Assembly: GCA_002307055.1 (NCBI GenBank)
Contig: DBTM01000044.1
Span: 1-41,302 of the forward strand
DNA length: 41,302 bases
DNA from: Clostridiales bacterium UBA1316
Lineage (GTDB): Bacteria > Bacillota > Clostridia > Oscillospirales > Oscillospiraceae
Direction: 5' to 3'
Below, piece by piece: positions 33,797 through 41,302 of this stretch. The notes below the pieces were generated by a model. The model had not been told where the DNA came from, ran no database searches, and worked only from the letters and a program-made list of their open reading frames with translations. Every line of letters starts with the position of its first letter. The stretch's first letter is position 1. The translations under genes were made by a program, and so were the position numbers.

Positions 33797-34435
33797 TTAT
33801 TTTTCTTTCATTTCCTTCATAAAATAGCCCAGTGTCATGAGGCTGTCGCTCAGATGGATATTTTCAACAGCGACATCGTCCGGCACCGCCAATTTTACAG
33901 AGGTAAAGTTCCAGATGCCTTTTATCCCGAGGTCTGTCACGATGTCCGCGACCTCCTTGGCATACGTGCGCGGTACGGTGATGACGGCGATATCCACACT
34001 GTTTTGGGCGACGAATTCGGAGATTCTGTTAACATGCATGATTTCAATATCTCTGATTTTTTCGCCGATCAGATGCGGATTCACGTCAAAGACACCAATC
34101 ACACTGTAGCCGTCCTTCTCAAAGGCGGAATGGCGCGCCAATGCCTGTCCCAAATGGCCCGCACCGATGATGATCATCGTCCGCTGCGTGTCAAGACCCA
34201 GAATACTGCCGATTTCCGATTGCAGCTGATCAACATCATAACCGTAGCCCTGCAGACCGAAGCTGCCGAAATTAAAGAAATCCTGCCGCACCTGGCTCGA
34301 AGTAATCCCCATTTTTTTGCCAAGATCCGTCGATGAGACTCTGCTGATGCCCATCTGATGTAAATTAGTGAGGAATCGGTAATATATCGGCAGTCGTTTT
34401 ATAACGATGTCGGGTATCTTTTTTTCCTGTTCCAT
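33797..34435 (-). CDS. rex: Redox-sensing transcriptional repressor Rex
   Basis: A 212-aa NADH/NAD+-responsive repressor of fermentation genes. The winged helix contains RVSSTDLGKKMGITSSQVRQDF and the characteristic FGSFGLQGYGYDV. The Rossmann domain has IIIGAGHLGQALARH and VIGVFDVNPHLIG. GIWNFTSVKLAVP near the C-terminus is also typical. The start at 34435 follows GGGGAG; the longer frame to 34483 has no such site. Its promoter overlaps a 28-bp palindrome, so it is probably autoregulated. Confidence 0.96.
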   Translation of the reverse strand: MEQEKKIPDIVIKRLPIYYRFLTNLHQMGISRVSSTDLGKKMGITSSQVRQDFFNFGSFGLQGYGYDVDQLQSEIGSILGLDTQRTMIIIGAGHLGQALARHSAFEKDGYSVIGVFDVNPHLIGEKIRDIEIMHVNRISEFVAQNSVDIAVITVPRTYAKEVADIVTDLGIKGIWNFTSVKLAVPDDVAVENIHLSDSLMTLGYFMKEMKEK

Positions 34436-34469
34436 AACATACTCCCCAATAATTGTTTGCATATATAAA

Positions 34470-34499
34470 AACATATCACACAAACTGTCGACTTGTCAA
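34470..34499 (-). promoter_or_regulatory. Promoter of rex
   Basis: On the minus strand a perfect TTGACA (34499-34494), an 18-nt spacer and TATGTT (34475-34470). The -35 box lies in the palindrome arm. Confidence 0.6.
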
Positions 34500-34520
34500 A
34501 TTTCACGTGATTTTTGACAA
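34493..34520. promoter_or_regulatory. 28-bp palindrome upstream of rex (candidate operator)
   Basis: TTGTCAAA-TT-TCACGTGA-TT-TTTGACAA: outer arms and the inner TCACGTGA are perfectly palindromic; only the two TT wings do not match. It resembles Rex sites in its TTG...CAA ends, but the spacing between the arms is longer than in the common TTGTTAA-N4-TTAACAA. It sits 5 bp after the EFR1 stop. Confidence 0.6.
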
Positions 34521-34525
34521 AAGTT

Positions 34526-35431
34526 TCAGTCTTTTTCCTCCAGATACCTTCTGACGCCAGCCCAGCTGATGCCTTTTATCTCCCGGGCATCGTATTGAGC
34601 CTGATCAGCGCCGCAGCCTGTGCCATCAGCAGCCGCTCTGACGATATCCGCCAGATTGTACCCCTCTTTGACCATAAAAAATTTCCCGAAACCTGGCTTC
34701 AGCGCTTTTTGAGGGCAGCCATACAGGCATTTCATACAAGTGATGCACTTCCCTCCATAAACAGGCCTTCCCCCGGCCATGCGTATATTGCCGACCGGGC
34801 AGTGCGCCGCGCAAATTCCGCAGCCGGTGCAATCGGCACTGCTGGCAATATGCCGTCCAAATTGCCTCGCACCTATTTTTTCTAACTCTCCGAATGCAGA
34901 AAGCGCTGTGTTTATCAGACCCGGCCTTGTCCGGCACACCACGCCGCCGAGGAGGTCGCCTGCGATTTGACTTGCTTTTACCGGCAGTACCTTCAGCAGC
35001 CGGACCGATGCGTTTAACGGTGTGGCCGTGAAAATGTTCGACGGCATAATCAGCATTTTTTCATACACAACCCGATAGCCTTTATTCTCTAACAGTTTGA
35101 TAACACGCCGCCTGCACGCCTTATTCGGTGTCACCTCACCGCCGCCGGAGATCGATATAATGGCGGCAGGAATGTTTTCCGCCACATCATGATTATTTAT
35201 ATATTTGTATACCGGCTCCGGCGCGTTGAGCGCGTAGACGGGATAAAGAACAATCAGTAAGTCCTCTTTTGTTTGCCTATCCTGCTGTTCCTGAGCGTTC
35301 AGCTCCTGTTGAATTACGGTCACACCGAACCCGGTAAAGCTCTCAGCGAGCTTCTCGGCCGCAATTTTTGTACCGCCTGTACCTGAAAAATAGACAATCC
35401 TGATCGTTTTCGATGCCGCGTATTCTGCCAT
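34526..35431 (-). CDS. EFR1-type flavodoxin-ferredoxin fusion protein
   Basis: A 301-aa electron-transfer protein. The first ~150 residues are flavodoxin-like, with VYFSGTGGTKIAAEKLAE as the FMN phosphate loop and LLIVLYPVYALNAPEPV. The C-terminal part has two [4Fe-4S] motifs, CTGCGICAAHCPVGNI and CITCMKCLYGCPQKAL, followed by a ~50-residue tail. This is the EFR1 architecture common in Clostridia; the physiological partners are unknown. It is upstream of rex on the same strand with its own promoter, so its level may follow redox state. Confidence 0.9.
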   Translation of the reverse strand: MAEYAASKTIRIVYFSGTGGTKIAAEKLAESFTGFGVTVIQQELNAQEQQDRQTKEDLLIVLYPVYALNAPEPVYKYINNHDVAENIPAAIISISGGGEVTPNKACRRRVIKLLENKGYRVVYEKMLIMPSNIFTATPLNASVRLLKVLPVKASQIAGDLLGGVVCRTRPGLINTALSAFGELEKIGARQFGRHIASSADCTGCGICAAHCPVGNIRMAGGRPVYGGKCITCMKCLYGCPQKALKPGFGKFFMVKEGYNLADIVRAAADGTGCGADQAQYDAREIKGISWAGVRRYLEEKD

Positions 35432-35477
35432 ACAACCTGCCTCACCACATTGAATTCAGATACTCCATACCATGAAA

Positions 35478-35506
35478 AATGTATCACAAACGCTGCAGAT
35501 TGTAAA
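35478..35506 (-). promoter_or_regulatory. Promoter of the EFR1 gene
   Basis: On the minus strand TTTACA (35506-35501), a 17-nt spacer and TACATT (35483-35478) with an upstream TG. A small hairpin GGATGT/ACATCC (35512-35526) just before it may end the DUF6512 transcript. Confidence 0.6.
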
Positions 35507-35525
35507 CAACTGGATGTTTTACATC

Positions 35526-36089
35526 CTAAATACCGTATGTCCCCGTGGGCGGGTCTTTAAAAATCGGCAGATGCGGCGGGGTAAAAGTGAAAAAGAGAAA
35601 TGCCGCTGCCATTATCATAATGATCACGACTGCGATAAAAGCGGCAAACAACCCCGGTTTTGTACGCTTATATACGTGCTGTGCCAGAATAATGCTTAAA
35701 AACAACCCCAAGAAGAGCGAAATGATATCTACAATCAAAGACTCGACACCCAGAGCGCCCGTATATGTGTAGAAAAAAGCGGCGACGAACACCGTGCTGA
35801 CGAATGCGCTGACGGCACATGAGACGGCATACCGCCCAAATACTCTTTCTTTCCGCCTGCTGAACAGCAAATACCCGAGAGTCCACCAGACAAGTATCGG
35901 CCAAAACGTCAGCTTCAGATGCTCCCAGGGGCTTTCATTAACCGGAGTAAACAGGCCTGCGATCATATTTTTTCCGGACCAGTCAAAGAGGAAATGCAGC
36001 GGAGAAGCGACAATAAATAAAACCGGTATTCCGAGGAGCATCCAGATGACGAACGGGTCTTTCTTTGAGATAGTTCCTGCTTTTTTCAT
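35526..36089 (-). CDS. DUF6512-like membrane protein
   Basis: A 187-aa protein with five predicted TM helices. Conserved-looking parts are LFTPVNESPWEHLKLTFWP after TM1 and the C-terminal FTPPHLPIFKDPPTGTYGI, both of which I associate with DUF6512. The function is unknown. AAAGGTGA precedes ATG 36089. It runs on the same strand as the EFR1 and rex genes but with a separate promoter between. Confidence 0.8.
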   Translation of the reverse strand: MKKAGTISKKDPFVIWMLLGIPVLFIVASPLHFLFDWSGKNMIAGLFTPVNESPWEHLKLTFWPILVWWTLGYLLFSRRKERVFGRYAVSCAVSAFVSTVFVAAFFYTYTGALGVESLIVDIISLFLGLFLSIILAQHVYKRTKPGLFAAFIAVVIIMIMAAAFLFFTFTPPHLPIFKDPPTGTYGI

Positions 36090-36175
36090 ACTCAGTCACC
36101 TTTCGGATAAATACTCCGGTTTGATTACTAAATTATAGTTGTCTTCCAATGCAAATACAACACAAATCGATAGAA

Positions 36176-36210
36176 AAACTTAAACCGGCAGGAGTGTGCC
36201 ATCCTGCCGG
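36176..36210 (-). terminator. Terminator downstream of the 52-aa gene
   Basis: CCGGCAGGA (36185-36193) pairs perfectly with TCCTGCCGG (36202-36210). On the minus strand TTTAAGTTTTT follows. It lies ~90 bp after the small gene's stop and also insulates the DUF6512 gene. Confidence 0.75.
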
Positions 36211-36296
36211 CTTAAATATTTATGTTGATGTGTGTGCGCGTATAATGACGATAAAAATTTCAAAATGTTCCGAAATAATTGCGCCATCATAAATAC

Positions 36297-36455
36297 TCAA
36301 GCTTTAGCCTTGTCGTCACCGGGATCATGCCTGTTTCCGGTCTGTTTTTTCGTATTATTGCTCTCCCCATCCAGAGCGCTTCCCGCCATTGTCGGGCCGC
36401 CGCCGGACTTTTTTTTGCGCACATCCTTGGGGTCAAGCTGGCTGTCTTTTGCCAT
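36297..36455 (-). CDS. Small highly charged protein (52 aa), unknown
   Basis: A short gene supported by a strong ribosome binding site GAGGTGAT seven bases before ATG 36455 and by a downstream terminator. The 52-aa product begins MAKDSQLDPKDVRKKKSGGG and ends in RHDPGDDKAKA. It has 13 Lys/Arg/His and 9 Asp/Glu, almost no hydrophobic residues and Gly-rich turns, so it is probably disordered and might bind nucleic acid. It lies 77 bp after the exporter gene on the same strand with no terminator between. No family is recognised. Confidence 0.65.
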   Translation of the reverse strand: MAKDSQLDPKDVRKKKSGGGPTMAGSALDGESNNTKKQTGNRHDPGDDKAKA

Positions 36456-36532
36456 GTTCAATCACCTCAAGGATAGTATTGGCTGCTATTACATAATTAA
36501 TCGCTGAAATATATGAAATTTCCCGCTATTTT

Positions 36533-37750
36533 TTATCCCCGTACATCCTTTAAAAACGGTCTGCCGGTAAAGAAAACCCACGCGCCGCCGCAGAGGAGGC
36601 TGACGAGGATGTTGAGTACCCCGATGACGATGATGCCGTTGCCCAACGGCAATGACGCAAGCGTCATACCGATGCTGCCGGCGATGGAGCCGACGGCCAT
36701 CATAAGCGCCGAGGCGGAGCCGGAATCGCCTGATTGCTGCGAAAGCATCAGGTATCTGCTCGGCGGGGCTATAAAGCTGCCCATAATTGTTGTCGGCAGG
36801 ACTGTCAGCGCGAAAGCCCATGGGCTGAGCTGCCCGATGGTGCATATCAGAATGCCTGCAATAATGGTGATGATAAATGCCCAATTGATGAGCCAAAAAC
36901 GCGAAAACTTCTCTGATAACTTAATATACACAAGCGGACCGACAAACATCATGAGCGCGTTGAATGAAAACATATAGCTGTAATTCTGCTTGGTCAGATT
37001 GAAAAAATTCTCATATATATAGGAAGACGCGGATATAAACGCCATAAACGTGATGCCCGATATTGAAAATATCATAAGCAGTGTCGTAAAGCGTTTATTC
37101 CGCAGCACGACAAAGAGCCGCCCCATTGTTTTTAAAACGCCTCCGCTGCTCTTTTCACGGATTGACTCGGTAAACAACAGCGTCATAACAACGACAAGCA
37201 TCCCGACAAGCACCTGCGCAAAAAAGACGCCTCTCCAATTCGTCAGCGTCAGGAGCAGCGCGCCAAGCATAGGCGCCGCAACGGGGCAAATAACAGAAAT
37301 CGTTTGAATCGCTGCAATTTTTCTCTCCAGATTTTTGCCGTCATAAACGTCCTTGGCTATAGCCGAAGCCGTCGCAGACGCTGCGCCCGCGCCAAGCGCC
37401 TGCAGCACGCGGCAGGCAATCAGCATATAAACGGTCGGCGATACGGCGCACAGGAGGCTGGCCACCGTGTAGATACAAAGCCCGATGAGCAGAATGGGTC
37501 TGCGCCCATGCTTATCGGACAAAGGCCCCCAGACAAGACTTGCAATACTGTAAAAAAGAAAAAACAGGATAATTGTCAGGCTCGTTAAAACCTTGGGGAC
37601 ATTAAAATATTCAGTCATGGTCGGCAGCGCCGGAAGGTAGAGGTCAGTCGATAACGGCACAAAGGCACTGAGCAGCACCAGGAACGCTACGAGACCGCTG
37701 CCGCCGAGAACCTTCTGTCCGGTTGCGTTTTCCGCTTGATCTTGCTTCAT
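36533..37750 (-). CDS. Bcr/CflA-family MFS drug exporter
   Basis: A 405-aa, 12-TM transporter. TM1 contains PLSTDLYLPALPTMTEYF, the acidic hallmark of the Bcr/CflA subgroup, and motif A is GPLSDKHGRRPILL (~74-87). RVLQALGAGAASATASAIAKD and SVICPVAAPMLGALL (motif C-like) complete the picture. It probably exports antibiotics or small metabolites with proton antiport; the substrate cannot be read. GGAG precedes ATG 37750. The region before it (37751-37833) is AT-rich and must hold its promoter. Confidence 0.92.
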   Translation of the reverse strand: MKQDQAENATGQKVLGGSGLVAFLVLLSAFVPLSTDLYLPALPTMTEYFNVPKVLTSLTIILFFLFYSIASLVWGPLSDKHGRRPILLIGLCIYTVASLLCAVSPTVYMLIACRVLQALGAGAASATASAIAKDVYDGKNLERKIAAIQTISVICPVAAPMLGALLLTLTNWRGVFFAQVLVGMLVVVMTLLFTESIREKSSGGVLKTMGRLFVVLRNKRFTTLLMIFSISGITFMAFISASSYIYENFFNLTKQNYSYMFSFNALMMFVGPLVYIKLSEKFSRFWLINWAFIITIIAGILICTIGQLSPWAFALTVLPTTIMGSFIAPPSRYLMLSQQSGDSGSASALMMAVGSIAGSIGMTLASLPLGNGIIVIGVLNILVSLLCGGAWVFFTGRPFLKDVRG

Positions 37751-37833
37751 TAATATTTCTCCATTTAATTTTATATAATGTTATATTGTGCTGTTTAAAT
37801 AAATAATCAACATCATTAATCTAACCAATTCAG

Positions 37834-37868
37834 AAAAACACCAGACGTTTTTAGACGTCTGGGTTTTT
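37834..37868 (-). terminator. Terminator of the small helical protein pair
   Basis: CCAGACG (37841-37847) pairs with CGTCTGG (37856-37862). On the minus strand TGTTTTT follows, right after the stop at 37870. Confidence 0.8.
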
Positions 37869-37869
37869 A

Positions 37870-38034
37870 TTACTCACTCAGGGATTTTTCCAGCATCCGC
37901 GCTTCTTTAGCCGCTTCTTTCATGCGGGAATAGAGGTTGTTCCTCGCCGAAATTTCGTCGGGAACATCGTCGGCGCACTGGTCAAGCTCGCGGGCAATCC
38001 GGCAGAGCAGCTCGGTGATTTTTTCAATATCCAT
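37870..38034 (-). CDS. Small helical protein (54 aa), second of a pair
   Basis: The product MDIEKITELLCRIARELDQC and onwards looks like two amphipathic helices, rich in Glu and Arg, with two Cys (residues 11 and 20). The start at 38034 is chosen because the ATG lies one base after the upstream gene's TAA, with GAGGGAAATGGGGG as ribosome binding sequence. The one-base gap implies coupled translation. No family is recognised. A strong terminator follows. Confidence 0.7.
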   Translation of the reverse strand: MDIEKITELLCRIARELDQCADDVPDEISARNNLYSRMKEAAKEARMLEKSLSE

Positions 38035-38035
38035 A

Positions 38036-38260
38036 TTAACCCCCATTTCCCTCAAGCTCCGCGTTCTCAGATACAGCGTATGCCTCAGCGGACTCCAAAA
38101 GGTCAGCCGCCAGTATATTCAGCTTATGGCTGAATTCTTCCAGCGCGCGGCACAGCTCGCAGTCTTCTCCTGCGGTACAGCTGCTGAGCTGCGCGGCCTG
38201 AGCGGTGATAACGCTGGCACAGCGGCGGCCTTCCTGAACATCATCATCGATATAAGACAT
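38036..38260 (-). CDS. Small helical Cys-containing protein (74 aa), first of a pair
   Basis: A 74-aa acidic, helical protein with four Cys at 14, 28, 34 and 37; CTAGEDCELC contains a CxxC pair that could bind metal or form a disulfide. AGGTGA precedes ATG 38260 and a good promoter lies at 38291-38319, so the two-gene unit is independent. There is no signal peptide. No family is recognised; the similar size and helical style of the two products suggest a complex. Confidence 0.72.
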   Translation of the reverse strand: MSYIDDDVQEGRRCASVITAQAAQLSSCTAGEDCELCRALEEFSHKLNILAADLLESAEAYAVSENAELEGNGG

Positions 38261-38290
38261 AGCTTCACCTGCTTTCTAAAGTCTGGAATT

Positions 38291-38319
38291 ATTATATCAT
38301 AGAATTTATTTATGAGCAA
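38291..38319 (-). promoter_or_regulatory. Promoter of the small helical protein pair
   Basis: On the minus strand TTGCTC (38319-38314), a 17-nt spacer and a perfect TATAAT (38296-38291) with an extended TG. Confidence 0.75.
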
Positions 38320-38368
38320 CGGCACAAATTGCGGCTTATACCATAAAATCTTTATGCCCAACATCCTT

Positions 38369-38397
38369 TTGACATTCATTTTATATGCGATTATAAT
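38369..38397 (+). promoter_or_regulatory. Consensus promoter of the OYE-type reductase
   Basis: A perfect TTGACA (38369-38374), a 17-nt spacer and a perfect TATAAT (38392-38397), ~62 bp before the ATG. Strong constitutive transcription is expected unless a repressor acts. Confidence 0.88.
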
Positions 38398-38458
38398 TCA
38401 ATCAGTCTTTACTATATGAATACAAATACAGCCGCTGAGGCGCGCTTAAGAGGTACTT

Positions 38459-40411
38459 ATGAGTCCAATCAAATATCCGCATCTGTTTGCTCCCATCACG
38501 CTTGGCAGCACCGTCTTCAGAAACCGCATTTTCGGTTCGCCGACAGGCCCTGCCAATTTAACCGCGCTTCATTACCCGTCGCCTGAAACATGCGCCTATT
38601 ATGAACGGAAGGCTATTGGCGGCGCGGCTTCCGTGTGCGTCGGTGACTGCTCTGTCGATATTGTTCACGGCAGAACCTCCAGCAGCCGTGTACCGCTCGA
38701 CAATCCGGATATACGCTCTCCCCTGTGTAAGCTGGCAGAGGCCATATCAAGTCACGGCGCTGTCGCGTCCATTGAGCTGCAGCATGGCGGCAGTCATTCC
38801 TTCGGCTCCGCGGAGGATGGCAACGCGGTATATGGCCCCGTTGAGTACACAGACGAAAACGGCCGTCATGTGCTGCCGATGACAGAAGAAATCATCGAAA
38901 TGACCATTGATAAATTTGCCAAAGCAGCCGCTTTGGCAAAGCGGTGCGGCTTCGGCATGGTGACCATCCACGGCGGCCACGGCTGGCTCATCTCTCAATT
39001 CGTCTCACCGATAAGTAACACACGCACGGACCGCTGGGGCGGCAGCATCGAAAACAGATGCCGCCTGCCGATCGCCATCTGTGACGCCATCCGTAAAGAG
39101 GTCGGCCCCGGCTTCCCGATTGAAATCCGCATCAGCGGCTCAGAGTGCCATGCCGCGGGGTATGCTATTGACGAGGGCATCGAGATTGCCAAGCAGCTTG
39201 ACGGGCATGCCGACCTCATTCACGTCTCTGCCGGCAGCCACGAGGTCTGGGATGTGTTCACGATTACGCACCCCAGCATGTTTCTGGAGGACGGCGTCAA
39301 CGTCAAATACGCCGCCGAAATAAAAAAGCACATTAAAAAATCCGCCGTCGCCACAGTCGGCGCTCTGGCAGACCCCGCTCTCATGGACGAAATCATCGCT
39401 TCCGGCCGCGCCGATGTCGTCCAAGTCGCGCGCGCTTTAATCGCCGACCCCGACCTCCCCCTCAAAGCCCGCACAGGCCGCGAGGACGAAATCAACAAAT
39501 GCATGCGCTGCCTGGCGTGTTTTTCCAATCTCATGGCTAAAAGTCAGTTCCTTTGCGCCATCAACCCCATCATCGGGCACGAGATGGAGAACAAATGGCA
39601 GCTTCAGCCCGCCAAAAGGAAAAGAATCCTCATCGCCGGCGGCGGTATCGGCGGCATGCAGGCCGCTCTGACGGCCGCCGAACGCGGGCATGACGTCATC
39701 CTCTGTGAAAAGTCCGGCGCGCTCGGCGGCGCGCTCAAATGCGAGGACAATGTGCCGTTTAAAAAGCACCTGGCTGAATATCTGGCGCTGCAAGAGAGAA
39801 AAATCAGCAGGGCGGCGATTGACGTCCGTCTTAATACGGCAGTCACACCCCTGCTTGCCGAGAGCCTGAAGCCCGATGTCATCATCGCGGCGCTCGGCGC
39901 GCGCCCCATTGTCCCCAAAATCATGGGCATTGACGGCGATAACGTCTTCAGCGCGGAAATAATTTATTATCACCCCGATAAAGCCGGGAAAAAAGCCATC
40001 ATCCTTGGGGGCGGCCTCGTCGGTGCCGAGCTCGGCATCCACCTGGCGGCACTCGGCCGGGTTGTCACGATTATCGAAATGCTGCCGGAGCTGAATGACG
40101 GCGGCAACAATCTACAGGGTTTATCCATCAGTCAGGAAATAAAACGGCTCGGTATAAAAGTGCATCTCAACACAAAAGCGCTTGAGATTAACTCTAAAGG
40201 CGTCATCGGCGATGCCCCTGAAGGGCAGACACTCTTTGAAGCCGACACTGTCATATATGCCATCGGCCAAAAGCCGCTCCGCGAGGACGCCGACGCCCTC
40301 CGCTTCTGCGCCCCCGAATTCCACCAGCTCGGTGACTGCCTCACCCCGAAAAACATCACCGAAGCCACCAAAGCCGCCTATACCATCACGCGTGATATCG
40401 GCAGGATTTAG
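38459..40411 (+). CDS. Old Yellow Enzyme-type NADH:flavin / 2,4-dienoyl-CoA reductase family protein
   Basis: A 650-aa FMN/FAD/[4Fe-4S] oxidoreductase. The N-terminal TIM barrel (~1-345) binds FMN: LFAPITLGSTVFRNRI, IELQHGGSHS, the catalytic-type TIHGGHGWLISQFVSP and TDRWGGSIENR. The iron-sulfur cluster is CMRCLAC, then FSNLM and a fourth Cys in FLCAINP (~352-375). GGGIGGMQAALTAAERGHDV starts the FAD domain and ILGGGLVGAELGIHLA the NAD(P)H domain. Relatives include 2,4-dienoyl-CoA reductase, trimethylamine dehydrogenase and bile-acid BaiCD/BaiH enzymes. The substrate is unknown: an enoate or other alkene is likely. AAGAGG precedes ATG 38459. Confidence 0.93.
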   Translation: MSPIKYPHLFAPITLGSTVFRNRIFGSPTGPANLTALHYPSPETCAYYERKAIGGAASVCVGDCSVDIVHGRTSSSRVPLDNPDIRSPLCKLAEAISSHGAVASIELQHGGSHSFGSAEDGNAVYGPVEYTDENGRHVLPMTEEIIEMTIDKFAKAAALAKRCGFGMVTIHGGHGWLISQFVSPISNTRTDRWGGSIENRCRLPIAICDAIRKEVGPGFPIEIRISGSECHAAGYAIDEGIEIAKQLDGHADLIHVSAGSHEVWDVFTITHPSMFLEDGVNVKYAAEIKKHIKKSAVATVGALADPALMDEIIASGRADVVQVARALIADPDLPLKARTGREDEINKCMRCLACFSNLMAKSQFLCAINPIIGHEMENKWQLQPAKRKRILIAGGGIGGMQAALTAAERGHDVILCEKSGALGGALKCEDNVPFKKHLAEYLALQERKISRAAIDVRLNTAVTPLLAESLKPDVIIAALGARPIVPKIMGIDGDNVFSAEIIYYHPDKAGKKAIILGGGLVGAELGIHLAALGRVVTIIEMLPELNDGGNNLQGLSISQEIKRLGIKVHLNTKALEINSKGVIGDAPEGQTLFEADTVIYAIGQKPLREDADALRFCAPEFHQLGDCLTPKNITEATKAAYTITRDIGRI

Positions 40412-40439
40412 ACATACATAAACTGAGGCTGCCCATTCC

Positions 40440-40464
40440 GCGTCGGGGACGGCACCCCCGACGC
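40440..40464. repeat. GC-rich hairpin after the OYE-type gene
   Basis: GCGTCGGGG (40440-40448) pairs perfectly with CCCCGACGC (40456-40464). There is no T-run, so it is not a classical terminator. It is similar in style to the GC hairpins in the nrdD-nrdG spacer. Confidence 0.55.
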
Positions 40465-40488
40465 ACGCAGCTGTTTATAGGTGCTGAC

Positions 40489-41302
40489 ATGAAAAAGCTC
40501 TCTGCTCTGCTGGCTTCATGCATACTGCTTGTCACATTGCCCACCGCGTCGTCGTGTACCGGTGCCGTTTTTTCACGCTCCGAACCGGCGCCCGCAACCG
40601 ATTCGCCGGGACCCGCGGCATCGGAAAGCCTCGCGGTGTCAAGCACCGCTGATGCCGCGCCGGACGCATCTTCAAAAACCGGTATCGCTCTATCACGAGA
40701 TTCATCCAACGAAGCAGCAGCGCCGCCTGATGTTCCGGCACTCATCGCACGTTTTAATTCTGATATCCCAAAACAGTGGGGCGAAGCGGTCACCGGAGTA
40801 AAGACGCGGCTGGACACAACAGACAAGGTCGTTGCGCTCACCTTTGACGCCTGCGGCGGCAAGGGCGGCAGCGGATACGACAAGGCGCTTATTGATTATC
40901 TGATTCAGGAAAAAGTCCCCGCGACGCTGTTCATCAACAGCCGTTGGATCGACGAAAACCGTGACGTGTTTTTGGCCCTGTCGAAAAACAGCCTGTTCGA
41001 GCTTGAAAACTACGGGTCCCAGCACCGCCCGCTCTCGGTGACCGGTAAATCCGCCCACAAAATCAAAGGTACCTTAAGCGTATCCGGCGTTATTGACGAG
41101 GTACTGCCGAACGCGGATAAGCTTTATAAGCTGACCGGCAGAAAGCCGCTGTTCTTCCGTTCCGGCGCCGATTACTACGACGAGGTCGCCGCAGCTGTTG
41201 TCCTCGCGCTCGGTCAGCAGCCCGTCAGCTACAGTGTGCTCGGCGACACTGCAGATGGCATCATAGCCGCCGTTCTGAATAACACGACACGCCATATATT
41301 GA
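40489..41302 (+). CDS. Polysaccharide deacetylase-like lipoprotein (3' truncated by window)
   Basis: At least 271 aa, open to the window edge. An N-terminal signal (LLVTLPTASSC) could give a lipoprotein with Cys at 23. A Ser/Ala/Pro-rich tether follows to ~85. The NodB-type domain has VVALTFDACGGKGGSGYDK, the variant first motif of one clostridial branch with the metal-binding or catalytic Asp, then PATLFINSRWI. Motif 2 reads ELENYGSQHRPLS; relatives have HGxxH, so the first His is Tyr here. PLFFRSGADYYDE matches motif 3. The role in trimming wall or extracellular glycans is inferred and metal binding may be altered. AGGTG precedes ATG 40489. Confidence 0.85.
   Translation, partial: MKKLSALLASCILLVTLPTASSCTGAVFSRSEPAPATDSPGPAASESLAVSSTADAAPDASSKTGIALSRDSSNEAAAPPDVPALIARFNSDIPKQWGEAVTGVKTRLDTTDKVVALTFDACGGKGGSGYDKALIDYLIQEKVPATLFINSRWIDENRDVFLALSKNSLFELENYGSQHRPLSVTGKSAHKIKGTLSVSGVIDEVLPNADKLYKLTGRKPLFFRSGADYYDEVAAAVVLALGQQPVSYSVLGDTADGIIAAVLNNTTRHIL

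Noticed and set aside
1..41302. Search for tRNA genes, CRISPR arrays, transposases, integrases and phage genes
   Set aside because: No cloverleaf sequences, regularly spaced direct repeats or recombinase motifs were recognised by eye.

Overview
The window looks like a chromosomal stretch of an anaerobic, low-to-mid GC Bacillota, most likely class Clostridia. The evidence is the linked anaerobic ribonucleotide reductase nrdD-nrdG, a Rex repressor, an EFR1-type flavodoxin/ferredoxin protein, an OatA-like peptidoglycan O-acetyltransferase, DUF975, YhfC and DUF6512 membrane proteins, AGGAGG-type ribosome binding sites and several near-consensus sigma-A promoters. A finer placement (for example Oscillospirales) would be a guess.

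Layout: (1) 1-785 is the end of rplM-rpsI with its terminator. (2) 900-4071 holds a palindromic REP-like repeat, a lipoprotein and an OatA-like acyltransferase. (3) 4135-7553 is a divergent chemoreceptor/diguanylate cyclase pair around a 485-bp intergenic region with structured leaders. (4) 7698-10739 is nrdG/nrdD with a promoter and an NrdR box. (5) 10798-13357 has DUF975, a YbhN-like flippase-fold protein and a DtxR/MntR-type regulator. (6) 13388-16907 is an apparent three-gene operon on the minus strand: a 548-aa protein with three degenerate HTH/XRE-like repeats, a soluble Ser/Thr kinase overlapping it by 8 nt, and an SDR oxidoreductase. It has a clear promoter and a terminator-like hairpin in its leader. 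This is my best candidate for an undescribed system. (7) 16965-19856 is a MarR repressor (TTG start) with a 39-bp operator over its -10 box, driving a 14-TM MFS exporter that carries a ~290-residue extracytoplasmic helical insert. (8) 19946-29079 is an envelope-signalling block: LytS-like 7TMR-DISM histidine kinase, SARP-type response regulator, a secreted GLUG-repeat protein, a beta-lactamase-fold hydrolase overlapping a stand-alone receiver domain, and two paralogous lipoproteins. A 176-bp MITE-like insertion abuts the response regulator's end.

(9) 29232-33773 has a membrane-anchored lipase-like hydrolase and an autoregulated GntR (YtrA-type) operon with a DUF5808 membrane protein, a YhfC-type intramembrane protein and a DUF3887 lipoprotein. 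(10) 33797-36210 carries rex, an EFR1 protein and a DUF6512 protein. (11) 36297-38319 has a 52-aa basic protein, a Bcr/CflA exporter and a pair of tiny helical proteins, all on the minus strand. (12) 38369-41302 has an Old Yellow Enzyme/FAD/4Fe-4S reductase with a perfect consensus promoter, and the start of a polysaccharide deacetylase-like lipoprotein that runs off the window.

No tRNA, rRNA, CRISPR array, transposase or phage gene was seen. Start sites were moved from the longest ORF wherever an upstream ribosome binding site clearly favoured an internal codon. All functional calls are from reading motifs by eye; no database search was done.
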